Origin: a virus
IMG/VR virus record: IMGVR_UViG_3300025137_000173
Coordinates: 1-30,401 of that record
Direction: 5' to 3' (one strand)
Length of the DNA stretch: 30,401 bases
Numbering within the stretch: the first letter of the stretch is position 1; each line of letters begins with the position of its first letter. Below the pieces are notes generated by a model. The model was not told the origin of the DNA. It worked only from the letters and a program-made list of their open reading frames with translations, and did no database searches. Of this stretch, positions 15,292-24,097 are shown piece after piece. The translations under genes were made by a program, and so were the position numbers.

Positions 15292-17285
15292 TAATTATCT
15301 ACCGTCACAATTAATGCTGTTGTAGAAGATCTATCTGGATCAAACAAAAGTATATCATTTCTTATTGGTGATACTGCACTTGGATTACTAGGAACAACAG
15401 ATAATTTTATATCTGTTCTTCCACCAGCTATACTTGAAGGATTGAAAAAATCAATAGTAACTGCACCTGTACCTGCATTGTAAGACCCCACATTATCAAT
15501 AACTACATCTCCATTAGCTGCTATCACTTGAATGGCATTGGAACTCAACTTGTTCCTTAGAAAAGATAATCTACCATTTAGAGTAAATTCTGTACTTCTT
15601 ATAATAAAGTTTATATCATCAGGTGATGCTATTGAAGTAGGAAATTCAATTACCTGAGTAAGATTACTTGCGGTTGCAGCTAGTTTATTTTTTACATCAG
15701 TAAAGTTGCTAGTAGTGTACTCTCCATTTACTAAGAAAGAAGCTGCTGAGTCAAACTTACGTTTGGAAACTAAACCTACCACATTATTTATTTGCGCAGC
15801 TTCTAAGGAATTTAAAGTTAACTGGTTAATCACTGCTATTAAGGAAGGAGCTGTTGGAGTAAATCTTCGTTGTATTCTTACATCAGCTCTTGATGATAAG
15901 ACAGCAGTGCTAGATTCATCAACTAGAGTTAACAAATTAGATCGTCTAAAGGATTTGTTAAATAAACCAAACGCTCCAAAGTAATTTGCCGCGACGGTTG
16001 TTACTTGATTTGTTATTGCATTTAAATTTTTATCTGTTAAGTCTGGATTAAATTGAAAGGTAGTATCCAGTTCTATAAAAGTTTGAACTGGGTCAACAAA
16101 TCTTACTTTAAATGATATAATAGCTAATTGATTACCTAAATCTACTATACCTCTCTTTATGGAATCTTTTGTACTTTGATCTACATTATCATTAAATAAA
16201 ATGGAAACATACACAGCACCAAATTCTGGTTCTGCATTATCTTCTCCACCCCATGTTGAAATATCTTGAATAAAAGTTGAATAGTTTTTCTTTATAAGAG
16301 CTGTATAGTCTTCTGCTGTAACCATCCTGTTTTGAGAAACATATTGGAAAGGAGCATTTTTTCTTATTGATTCAATTGTTTGTTTTGCTTGGCCCCCAGA
16401 AGCGTTTGAAGATGTGATAACTGTTAACGGTGTTGTTACTCCACCTCCACTTAAAGAACTAGAAGGTGTAAAGGTTGAAGCTGAATTAGCATCTGCTCCA
16501 TTTGTAGAAAGATAAGTTATCTCAATCCTGCTACCAGTTTCAGGAGCATTACCAAAGGTCACTCCATCTCCAAATGATAATTCAAAATTACCATTAGGGG
16601 ATTCTTTTAACACATAAGCAGTTGTGCTAGCGCTTACTGTGGATATGTTATTGATATTTTGATATGCAGTAGCATCTGTGCTTGTAGCACTAGGAAAAAT
16701 ATTTACTGTAGCAGTTGCTGCATCTAATTTGGTATCAGGAATAACATATACAGGATTTTCTTCATACTCTCCAGCTAAAAATGTTTTAGTTTTTCTCGAT
16801 CCTTCCCTCAATGGAATAAGATTAGAACCGGTTGTTGTCAAGAATTCATAATAACCAGAACCATTATCAGTAGCAAAAAAGCTTTGAGTAGTTTGAAATG
16901 TGTATGTTATTTCGTCCACGACAGCTGTAAATTCTGTGAAAGCAGGCAAAGAAATAATACTATCTCTAGGAGTAGTACTTGTAGTAAATGAGATACGAAC
17001 TAGTGCTTGAGCAGAAGTATCAGTGTTTGGAGTATAACCAATACCTTCAGCGAGAGATACAGCAGAGCTTCTTAATTGTGCTGTATTAAGATAAGATTCA
17101 TTTAATGCAAAGTTAGCGATCAAACCATTTATGTGAGTGTTGTATGCTAACACATCTAAAATGTTTGATAGACCAGATGCTTCAAAGTTATAATCAGAAA
17201 ACTCAGTTTGATTAGCCAAATGATTTTTAAGATTATTCTTTATACTGCTAAAGTCTAATGCTGTTGATTTAATTGTTGTTGCCAT
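15291..17285 (-). CDS. 6: Baseplate wedge protein gp6 (baseplate J family)
   Basis: The 664-residue length is nearly that of T4 gp6 (660). The N-terminal sequence has ALDFSSIKNNLKNHLANQ, then SGLSNILDVLAYNTHINGLI (about 43-62) and LNESYLNTAQLRSSAVSLAE (about 65-84), the standard opening of gp6. The middle has the baseplate J-like features GDGVTFGNAPETGSRIEITY (about 239-258) and RKNAPFQYVSQNRMVTAEDY (about 312-331). gp6 dimers join neighbouring wedges into the baseplate ring that opens when the tail contracts. It lies one base after gp25 and overlaps gp7 by one base, and gp25-gp6-gp7 is the core wedge trio. Assignment is secure. Confidence 0.93.
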   Translation of the reverse strand: MATTIKSTALDFSSIKNNLKNHLANQTEFSDYNFEASGLSNILDVLAYNTHINGLIANFALNESYLNTAQLRSSAVSLAEGIGYTPNTDTSAQALVRISFTTSTTPRDSIISLPAFTEFTAVVDEITYTFQTTQSFFATDNGSGYYEFLTTTGSNLIPLREGSRKTKTFLAGEYEENPVYVIPDTKLDAATATVNIFPSATSTDATAYQNINNISTVSASTTAYVLKESPNGNFELSFGDGVTFGNAPETGSRIEITYLSTNGADANSASTFTPSSSLSGGGVTTPLTVITSSNASGGQAKQTIESIRKNAPFQYVSQNRMVTAEDYTALIKKNYSTFIQDISTWGGEDNAEPEFGAVYVSILFNDNVDQSTKDSIKRGIVDLGNQLAIISFKVRFVDPVQTFIELDTTFQFNPDLTDKNLNAITNQVTTVAANYFGAFGLFNKSFRRSNLLTLVDESSTAVLSSRADVRIQRRFTPTAPSLIAVINQLTLNSLEAAQINNVVGLVSKRKFDSAASFLVNGEYTTSNFTDVKNKLAATASNLTQVIEFPTSIASPDDINFIIRSTEFTLNGRLSFLRNKLSSNAIQVIAANGDVVIDNVGSYNAGTGAVTIDFFNPSSIAGGRTDIKLSVVPSNPSAVSPIRNDILLFDPDRSSTTALIVTVDN

Positions 17286-17286
17286 T

Positions 17287-17733
17287 TTATCTCAACCTTG
17301 AAAGTGTGGTATTTAGTTCTACTGTTTCTTCTGTACTTATTACTTGAAATTCAATTTTAATAGAAATGCTGTTGTAATCAGCTGTTTCAGACACAGATAT
17401 ATTTAATATCCTTGCCCTTGGTTCATATCTCTCAATTGCATATACAACATCATCTACTATCTCATCATCTATATCTTCATCAGCTAGTTCAAATAGTAAC
17501 CCTCTAAGGTTCCCACCAAAGTTGGGTTCAAATGGTTTTTCCAAATGATTAGTTAGTAATAAATTTTTAACTGCTTGTTTAACAGCAGCTGCGTCTTGTT
17601 TCTTAAATATCTCTCCACTTGGCTTGGCAGTGAAAGAAAGATCAATATCTTTGTACAACTTATCACGAGCATTGATAAGCGTAAACTCATTGAGCTTGCC
17701 ATCCTCATTTGAAAATACTCTGTTAGTTGCCAT
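17287..17733 (-). CDS. 25: Baseplate wedge protein gp25
   Basis: The 148-residue protein is close in size to T4 gp25 (132) and has the GPW/gp25 fold signs: AVKQAVKNLLLTNHLEKPF, the PNFGGNLRGLLFEL segment and the hallmark Glu-Pro-Arg in AIERYEPRARI (about 93-103), followed by alternating strands. In contractile tails gp25 sits at the hub-facing end of the wedge and nucleates sheath assembly. It begins a transcription unit: the 31-base gap upstream holds an exact TATAAATA, and gp6 follows after one base. Confidence 0.93.
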   Translation of the reverse strand: MATNRVFSNEDGKLNEFTLINARDKLYKDIDLSFTAKPSGEIFKKQDAAAVKQAVKNLLLTNHLEKPFEPNFGGNLRGLLFELADEDIDDEIVDDVVYAIERYEPRARILNISVSETADYNSISIKIEFQVISTEETVELNTTLSRLR

Positions 17734-17752
17734 AGGGTTTCTCTTTTTCCAT

Positions 17753-17760
17753 TATTTATA
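17753..17760 (-). promoter_or_regulatory. T4-type late promoter (TATAAATA) for gp25-gp6-gp7
   Basis: On the minus strand this is an exact TATAAATA in the 31-base gap between the spike gene and gp25, ending 20 bases before the gp25 start codon. A purine-rich stretch (GGAAAAAGAG) for ribosome binding lies between the two. Confidence 0.75.
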
Positions 17761-17764
17761 AGTG

Positions 17765-20299
17765 TTACTTGCCAGTATCTGACCAATGAAAGGGATCTAC
17801 TGTTTGAAAATAAGTGGTATCCAGTTGGAACCATCCACCATTTTCTGGTTTATGGCCATTAGCCTTTACCCAATTCCACAAAGGACTTTTGTAAGTACAA
17901 TCTGCTATCTTAATTGCTTCTCCAAGACCAGTTCTAGAAACAGTAGCAGCTGGTACTGATGAGTTACCACCATCACTATATTCTCTTGACTGATAGTAAA
18001 ATGACTTGTATCCAGCGTTCAGCTTGAGGTCAAAACCATCTACAGCCGCGGCCTTTTTAAGCTTGTTAAATCTAATTGCACCTGTCTTAGATAATAGTAC
18101 TGGTCCTTGGCCTTCTCCATTTACTGGAAGATCCTGCACTTTAACTAATTGAGAAGGATCTATTTTACCTCTAGTTCCATCATATCCAATTTGAGGAGGG
18201 TTGACATTTTGGTTAGACAAAAATCTGTGAGTTGTTTTTTTCCATTGTAAATTACTTTGAGATAGATTAGTAGCAGGATCAACCCCTGCCTCAAGAACTT
18301 CAACCAATTCATTTTCAGCAATTGTATTACTGTTGTAATGAGTTTCAATCTTTCTATTAAAGTTAGCTGACCACACAGAAGAAGAATCTTCACCATCTGT
18401 GGATGATACTTTTAGTTCAGGAAGTATAACTATTATTCTTGCTTCTAATCCTTTGAGTGAATCTATGGTATCATAATCTAAAATTAATTTATCAAAGTTT
18501 TGAGTCTTACCCCAGAGAGAAGCTAGGTCAAAAGTTTTGGCTAAAGAAGTATTCCCAGTTTGATCAATCAATCTATACACCACTGCTTTACCTGTTTTCT
18601 TTAGATCATTTAGTCCTCCTGGAGTTATTGTTTCATTTGGTCCAGGTCTATACAATCCTTCAGAAACTGTCAATCTGTAATTTTTAAATTCATTCTTATC
18701 ATTTTTTACTAGTTGAATTAATTGACTGTGTAGATAATAGTATCGAGCAAGATCAGATCTATCCTCTACATCTCTTACCCATTCAATATTAGTAGGATCT
18801 TCAGTACCTAAAAATTTAGCCATACTGATCCCAGGAGCAAATTTTAACTTTGAATTTATAAATTGTTTATCGACTGTATCTGGATTAAACTTATTATCAG
18901 GTATTATGTTTACAGCTTTTGTGGGAGGTAGTTTGCTGTTGTAAGCAAGTACAGTAGGATTCAAAGTAGTTATTAATCTTGGGTCCCCTTGGTTCACGAC
19001 TCGGTTTACTTGTTCAGGTATCTTCTCAAAGTAAGAAGGATCCAGTACATTAGTTTCTAATATATTAGTAATAAAATCTAAATTGTTTTGATTTGATACA
19101 TCTCTTAACTTTGATCTTATTTGATCAGAGGACATTACTTTATCAGATATACCACCATTCAAAAGATTTTTCAACAAATGTTTTCTAATAATTTCATCTT
19201 GATCTATCTTGACTCTTCTTATACCACCTGTTGATTTACCTAACCATTCAGTCATCATACTTTCAGTAGGCTTAGCTGTTTCAACAGTATCAGTAGCTGT
19301 ATTATCAGCTGTAAATCCAGCTGCGCTACCTGTGTTACCAGCGCTTCCATCATGAGTATCCGGATCAGAATAAGCTTGAGAATTAGTAATATCTGATCTA
19401 ATAGCTGTAACCGCTGTTCCTTGTAGATCTCCATGAAAAGCTGGAGCAGTAACCCCTGCTGAATAAGTAGCTGACTGAGCATAAGCATTTTGATAATACA
19501 TAGTTACTGTTTGCCCACCAATTGTTCCAGTGTTACTTTGCACAGTCATATCTTGAGCAGAAAGCGTCATATTGTTAGAAGCTAAGTTCATATCAGTCTC
19601 AGCAGTCATGTAAGTATAACCACTTGCAAAGAAGTTTGCATCGCCGTTTACATTATTACTAAATGTACCTTTGATATTAGCTGAGTATCCACCAAGATAA
19701 GTATTTGTTGTTTGTCCAGTCGCCGTGGTTGAATATCCACCAGCTACTTGCTCACCAAAATTTCCAGCTACAATCTTTCTGTGTGATCCACCAATGTTCT
19801 CAGTCTTGTTACCACTAGCATTAACATTAAAGTTTACACAATCGATATCCAAATCACCAGCCACATTTAACTTTAGATTACCTTTGAAAGTAAGTGCTCC
19901 ATCAGCATCTACATGCAAAGAATATTCTTTGCCAACATAATCTTCTCTAGCAGATGGAGAGGAAAATGTTAATGATCCATCAGCGTGGTATTCAATTCCA
20001 CCACCTTCTGAATGTATTACAACTAATTTATTTTCAGCATCATTGAAGTGGATCTCATGACCACCAATAGTATTGATAACTCTATTCTTTCTATACTGTG
20101 ATTCCGCGCTCGATTGATTAGCAAATTGTTGAGGAGAGAGAGCTACATCTCCACCACCAGTCCACACATTAGGTGAACTACTATTAATAATATCTTTGTT
20201 TAAACTAGATACACCAACATATTCAGCTAACGGAAATTCTTTGCTACCTTTACTGGGTACATCTCCACCAACTTTTGGAACATCATCTTCTATTGACAT
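17765..20299 (-). CDS. Central spike-like protein with gp5-C-type repeats and degenerate M15 peptidase-like C-terminus
   Basis: The 844-residue protein has a low-complexity start (1-75), then INTIGGHEIHFNDAENKLVV and EYHADGSLTFSS, typical of the VgrG/gp5 C-terminal spike, followed by short beta repeats rich in Asn, Gly, Thr and Asp (about 105-290) that fit a trimeric beta-helix needle. A helical middle (350-550) is unassigned. The C-terminal part (about 730-844) resembles M15 D,D-carboxypeptidases: LNAGYKSFYYQSREY, SRTGLGEAIKI, SPLWNWVKANGHK and DPFHW. The M15 motif HxxxxxxD would fall on Thr790 and Lys797; only His838 of the three zinc ligands remains, so it is probably inactive. It has a good AAGGA ribosome binding site and lies one base after the amidase-like gene. 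Confidence 0.7.
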   Translation of the reverse strand: MSIEDDVPKVGGDVPSKGSKEFPLAEYVGVSSLNKDIINSSSPNVWTGGGDVALSPQQFANQSSAESQYRKNRVINTIGGHEIHFNDAENKLVVIHSEGGGIEYHADGSLTFSSPSAREDYVGKEYSLHVDADGALTFKGNLKLNVAGDLDIDCVNFNVNASGNKTENIGGSHRKIVAGNFGEQVAGGYSTTATGQTTNTYLGGYSANIKGTFSNNVNGDANFFASGYTYMTAETDMNLASNNMTLSAQDMTVQSNTGTIGGQTVTMYYQNAYAQSATYSAGVTAPAFHGDLQGTAVTAIRSDITNSQAYSDPDTHDGSAGNTGSAAGFTADNTATDTVETAKPTESMMTEWLGKSTGGIRRVKIDQDEIIRKHLLKNLLNGGISDKVMSSDQIRSKLRDVSNQNNLDFITNILETNVLDPSYFEKIPEQVNRVVNQGDPRLITTLNPTVLAYNSKLPPTKAVNIIPDNKFNPDTVDKQFINSKLKFAPGISMAKFLGTEDPTNIEWVRDVEDRSDLARYYYLHSQLIQLVKNDKNEFKNYRLTVSEGLYRPGPNETITPGGLNDLKKTGKAVVYRLIDQTGNTSLAKTFDLASLWGKTQNFDKLILDYDTIDSLKGLEARIIVILPELKVSSTDGEDSSSVWSANFNRKIETHYNSNTIAENELVEVLEAGVDPATNLSQSNLQWKKTTHRFLSNQNVNPPQIGYDGTRGKIDPSQLVKVQDLPVNGEGQGPVLLSKTGAIRFNKLKKAAAVDGFDLKLNAGYKSFYYQSREYSDGGNSSVPAATVSRTGLGEAIKIADCTYKSPLWNWVKANGHKPENGGWFQLDTTYFQTVDPFHWSDTGK

Positions 20300-20300
20300 A

Positions 20301-21665
20301 TCATATCCTTGCGTTAACTATTTCATCTGCAGTATAAGGCCCTTGTGTTAAATCCTTGTTAATTAGGCCTCTACTAAATCTTGTCTTATTAAATTGTACT
20401 ATGTCTATATGGGGACCTTTTTTAGGTGATTGTAAAAGATCACTTCCAAATATTTGTATTCCGGGTATACTCTCATAAGCTATTTTAAACATACCTGCTA
20501 TATTATTTAATTGATTAGAAGAATAAGTGTTTCCCATAATAAAGTTTTCTGTTTCTTTAGGATGCGGTCCTTTGATTCCTCCAACTAACATTACGACAAT
20601 ACTATTTTGATTGTGATTGTAAGGTAATATAGTAGACTGTTCAGCTTCAAAATCTACAGGAAGTAATCTTTCTATTCCACTTGCAGTTATTACATAATGA
20701 ACAGGAGGAACTTTATTATTACTTGCTTTCTCAATATCAAATATTCTTTTAGAATTTACAAATAAATCTTTTCCTGTGTTAGAAGAAAAAACTACAATTT
20801 CAGTTACTTGTCTAGTTAAAGTGAGAAATTCTGATTTGAGCTCATCGGGTGATACATTTACATTATTCCAATAGTTACTAGTAGCTTCTCCATTAGACCA
20901 CAATGCTTTTATTGATTCTGTATCATTGGAAAATGGAATAATACTGACAGCATTTCTGTCCACAGTATTAGAAAAGGTATCAGAAAGTAATGATTTATAG
21001 CTGCTAGATGATTTAGCAGATAAAGAATTAATATTTGTTCCCGAAGAAGTTTTAAGAGCAGTCCTATCAGGTAATTTTTCTAGTGCAGCAGTAACATCTG
21101 ATTGAGGATTTGTATCTGCTTTATAATGTTTGGATACAGAAACTTGTTCTGCCAGTCTTGGAAGTTCTACTTTATTAACATCTGTTGTCACATTAGTTAC
21201 TGCTAATAATTCATCTTCGGTAGCAGTAGGAACAGCTGCTTTGGTGGCAGCTGATATGGCCTCAGGAGTAACAGCTGTAGTGACGACATCAAGTTGTCCT
21301 GGCGCAGTTAAGGTTGAATTGTTTGAGGACTTTTGTAAATCACTTGAAATAGAACTACTAATATCTTGTATCAATTTATCACTCTGACCAGTAACATCAG
21401 AATTCATTTTTGCTATTGCTATAAATTTATCATTAACTATATTTTTTGGAAATGAGTTAGGTATGGAGCTAATTGTATCGTCTACATTAGATGCGATAAG
21501 TTCAAAACCTCCTACCTTTTCTCCTAAGGTACTTCCTAACTTACTTGAATTTGCAACTGCATTTACAGTCTGCAACTCAGCAGTTTCTTTTATTGCTTGG
21601 GTCACAGTTTGATTCTTATTAGAAGTGTTATTAAAACTCTTTGATAAATTAGCTCTTTCAGACAT
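20301..21665 (-). CDS. Baseplate hub-associated protein with degenerate amidase-like domain
   Basis: The 454-residue protein has a long Ser/Thr/Asn/Ala-rich N-terminal part (1-240) without clear domains. Residues about 283-425 have the pattern of an N-acetylmuramoyl-L-alanine amidase (amidase_2/PGRP fold): VTEIVVFSSNTG, then HYVITASGIERLLPVD, NSIVVMLVGGIKG and SSNQLNNIAGMFKIAYESIP before IQIFGSDLLQSPKKGPHID. The zinc ligands expected from T7 lysozyme-like enzymes (His after the first strand, His near GSD, Cys or Asp before PG) appear as Phe/Ser, Ser408 and Gly417, so hydrolysis is unlikely. It overlaps the gp5-like gene by one base and lies one base before the spike gene, which suggests a structural or peptidoglycan-binding job at the hub. 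The fold is inferred from pattern only. Confidence 0.55.
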   Translation of the reverse strand: MSERANLSKSFNNTSNKNQTVTQAIKETAELQTVNAVANSSKLGSTLGEKVGGFELIASNVDDTISSIPNSFPKNIVNDKFIAIAKMNSDVTGQSDKLIQDISSSISSDLQKSSNNSTLTAPGQLDVVTTAVTPEAISAATKAAVPTATEDELLAVTNVTTDVNKVELPRLAEQVSVSKHYKADTNPQSDVTAALEKLPDRTALKTSSGTNINSLSAKSSSSYKSLLSDTFSNTVDRNAVSIIPFSNDTESIKALWSNGEATSNYWNNVNVSPDELKSEFLTLTRQVTEIVVFSSNTGKDLFVNSKRIFDIEKASNNKVPPVHYVITASGIERLLPVDFEAEQSTILPYNHNQNSIVVMLVGGIKGPHPKETENFIMGNTYSSNQLNNIAGMFKIAYESIPGIQIFGSDLLQSPKKGPHIDIVQFNKTRFSRGLINKDLTQGPYTADEIVNARI

Positions 21666-22756
21666 TAAAAAGGTCCAGTCGCTGTTGCAACACTAGGTGT
21701 TGATTGTTTAGGTGTCGCTTTTTTTATAGCATTTTGAAAATCTATCATAGCTTCATTAGCAAACTTTTCTCTTTTTTGTAATTCCACTACCTTATTAGCA
21801 GGGTTTTCATATATGTCTAACCATATCCATGTAGCATTATTATCATTAGGACCACCGACATACTCTGAAGTCTTCAACATTTTTTTGTAAACATTACTTT
21901 GTGCTGACGCTCCGTCTGCAGATGTTCCCACACCATATAAAGTATGACATATGAATTCAGCTTGAAGAAAAAAGTCATCCCAAGGCAGTTTTCTTTTCTT
22001 TGAATACTCTAGTAAGTGTTGAAATCTTCCCACATTAGCATTCCATTGAGCAAGACCAAACGAAGGTTCATTACTACTATTGGCATCAGGAACTACTTGC
22101 TGAAGTCCTTCTGGAAATGAGGCTGCAAAAGTAGATGTTCTTTTTGTACTGGGGACTCCTGATTGAGCCGAAGGATCAAATAGAGAATTTTCTCCTTGTA
22201 AGTTTCCAACTATCCCAGCACACATTTCAGGAGTAAATCTAGGCTTAGGTCCATCAGGAGTTTCAAACGTTTGATTTGCAAAAAATAACATAAGAGCCAA
22301 GCGCTTTACTAAAATATCATCAGGATTGTTCTCCACCATCGTTCTTATTTCTCTATCAGTTACTATACCTTGATAAAAAGAAAATGGATCTGTAGTGTTA
22401 GTCAAACCTTGAGATACCAAGGCTTGATCTCTCAATGACCCAGGATGTACTATTCCATGATGAACTAGCGATCCTAATACAAGAGGCATTTGGGATTCTT
22501 TACCATCTAAAAAGATACCAAATACTCTTGCAGATTCTAATAGTCCTGGTCCTTGTCCTATACCAGATACTCCACCTTCTGTAACTGGAAGTAATACTTG
22601 AGCCCAAGGATAATCTCCAGAAGGGATATCAGATTCATCATCAGAATGTATTCCATGTATCTTTATTTGTACTCTTCCTTCTTGCCTAGGATCATCATAG
22701 ACATTAAGAACAGTTCCAATAAACCATCTTACATTATCTCCATAAAAATAATTCAT
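21665..22756 (-). CDS. 5: Baseplate hub protein gp5-like: OB fold plus phage tail lysozyme
   Basis: The 363-residue protein has an N-terminal OB-fold domain as in gp5/VgrG/gpV hubs (WFIGTVLNVYDDPRQEGRV, IKIHGIHSDD, YPWAQVLLPVT, then FLDGKESQMPLVLGSLVH; about 10-100). A second domain (about 145-315) contains CAGIVGNLQGENSLFDP, with Glu189 as the likely catalytic acid, and SFGLAQWNANVGRFQHLLEY (232-251), the pattern of the phage tail lysozyme family (Phage_lysozyme2) rather than the T4 gp5 lysozyme. The spike needle found at the C-terminus of T4 gp5 is absent; the separate 844-residue gene two places downstream may supply it. Start overlaps the upstream hub gene as ATGA. It would digest peptidoglycan as the tail tube crosses the envelope. 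Confidence 0.8.
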   Translation of the reverse strand: MNYFYGDNVRWFIGTVLNVYDDPRQEGRVQIKIHGIHSDDESDIPSGDYPWAQVLLPVTEGGVSGIGQGPGLLESARVFGIFLDGKESQMPLVLGSLVHHGIVHPGSLRDQALVSQGLTNTTDPFSFYQGIVTDREIRTMVENNPDDILVKRLALMLFFANQTFETPDGPKPRFTPEMCAGIVGNLQGENSLFDPSAQSGVPSTKRTSTFAASFPEGLQQVVPDANSSNEPSFGLAQWNANVGRFQHLLEYSKKRKLPWDDFFLQAEFICHTLYGVGTSADGASAQSNVYKKMLKTSEYVGGPNDNNATWIWLDIYENPANKVVELQKREKFANEAMIDFQNAIKKATPKQSTPSVATATGPF

Positions 22757-24096
22757 TGTGTACTCTTATTGTTAAATATTCTAGTGCATTCCATAGTAAA
22801 CCCAACTGTTTGGTCAGCTATATCAAACATATATTTTCTAGCAGACATAACAAAATCACCTGATCTTTTTTCGTCAATGTTTGAAGAGCTACCGCTGTTT
22901 ATTTGTGCAAATTGATTTCTTTGTATGTTTATTTTAACTTGATTACCTACAGCCGTTTGCATATCTCCTGAGGTAAATATCATACCTGGTCCTGACATTA
23001 CATAAGTGTTTTTAGCCATAAAAGCAATCACACCTCGTCTTATAGCTCTTAGCCTCGATTGTTCCATACTTCCATTTTGAGAATAGTTACCAGCATCTCT
23101 ATATGTTTCCATTTCTAAACTATTAAAAACATTTGAAGTAAATGAAAATAAAGCTTTTCCATCTTCTTCACCTGGAGTAAATCTTCCGTCTACGAGACCT
23201 CCTTTACCTTCTGATAGTTCATTATCTGCCAATTCATGGGGTATAATAATTCTTGAATTATATTCTTCCAGTGTAGTAGCGCTTATATGATTGAGCTCAG
23301 TAGCTAAAGCTCCTACTTGAGCCATTGATAAAGTATCTTCGTTTGTGTTATGATTAAAAGTATCAAGGTTGAACATTTGATCAAAAGGATTCTCAGATGT
23401 ATTATCAGCTTGTGAAAATGAAAATGGATTATTTGTATTAAAAGAAGAATTAGTTAACATAGTTTTAAAATCTTTTAATACCAACTGGTCAGAGAACAAG
23501 GTGGAATAAAGAAAAAAAGGATAACCATCTATTGTAGTCATTTTTTTAGTTATAATTGCTGCAGCTTGAAGAGGAGATAAGAAAGGTACAATATATTTAA
23601 AAAATGGTTGAGCAGATGGATTTCTACCAATGGGGAACAATGTTTTATCTAATTTATCTACTAATATTTTTTCTATAATAGATTCACCAGTTCCAGTATA
23701 AGATTTACTAAAATTTATTAGACCATCCACATATCCATGATCTTCAATTAATTCACAATATAGTAATGAAGTATTATCATTACTTTTTTCACTGGTAATT
23801 GAATTTATAATAAAAGTTTTTGTTATTCGTTTGCCACTTGATCTTTGAAATGGTTCACTAGAAAAAGTAAAAATTATTTTTTCAGTTCCTGACATATTTA
23901 ATAATGAAAACATATCCTGGTCATCAAAGATAGTCATTGCTCCAGTAAGAAAAGCTAAGTTAATATTTTCGTAAATGTTAATTTGTTGAGTAAGACCTGT
24001 GATGTCAATTTCTCTACTGCCATCTCTAGGTATTATCCTATTAGTGGATAGTTTAACACTTTCAATATTTACTTTGTTTGCAATCGCTCTTGACAT
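22753..24096 (-). CDS. 27: Baseplate hub protein, gp27-like
   Basis: The 447-residue protein lies directly before the gp5-like gene (ATGA overlap) and directly after gp53 (one-base gap), the place expected for the torus-forming hub protein gp27 (391 residues in T4). The sequence fits the gp27/gpD pattern: strand-rich N-terminal region (ITGLTQQINIYENINLAFLT, DDQDMFSLLNMSGTEKIIFT about 50-80), a middle with FKYIVPFLSPLQAAAIITKK, and a C-terminal region with ETYRDAGNYSQNG and RLRAIRRGVIAFMAKNTYVM, similar in layout to the T4 region with [20 protein letters not shown]. The identification rests on position, length and layout more than on identical residues. Confidence 0.65.
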   Translation of the reverse strand: MSRAIANKVNIESVKLSTNRIIPRDGSREIDITGLTQQINIYENINLAFLTGAMTIFDDQDMFSLLNMSGTEKIIFTFSSEPFQRSSGKRITKTFIINSITSEKSNDNTSLLYCELIEDHGYVDGLINFSKSYTGTGESIIEKILVDKLDKTLFPIGRNPSAQPFFKYIVPFLSPLQAAAIITKKMTTIDGYPFFLYSTLFSDQLVLKDFKTMLTNSSFNTNNPFSFSQADNTSENPFDQMFNLDTFNHNTNEDTLSMAQVGALATELNHISATTLEEYNSRIIIPHELADNELSEGKGGLVDGRFTPGEEDGKALFSFTSNVFNSLEMETYRDAGNYSQNGSMEQSRLRAIRRGVIAFMAKNTYVMSGPGMIFTSGDMQTAVGNQVKINIQRNQFAQINSGSSSNIDEKRSGDFVMSARKYMFDIADQTVGFTMECTRIFNNKSTQ

Positions 24097-24097
24097 A

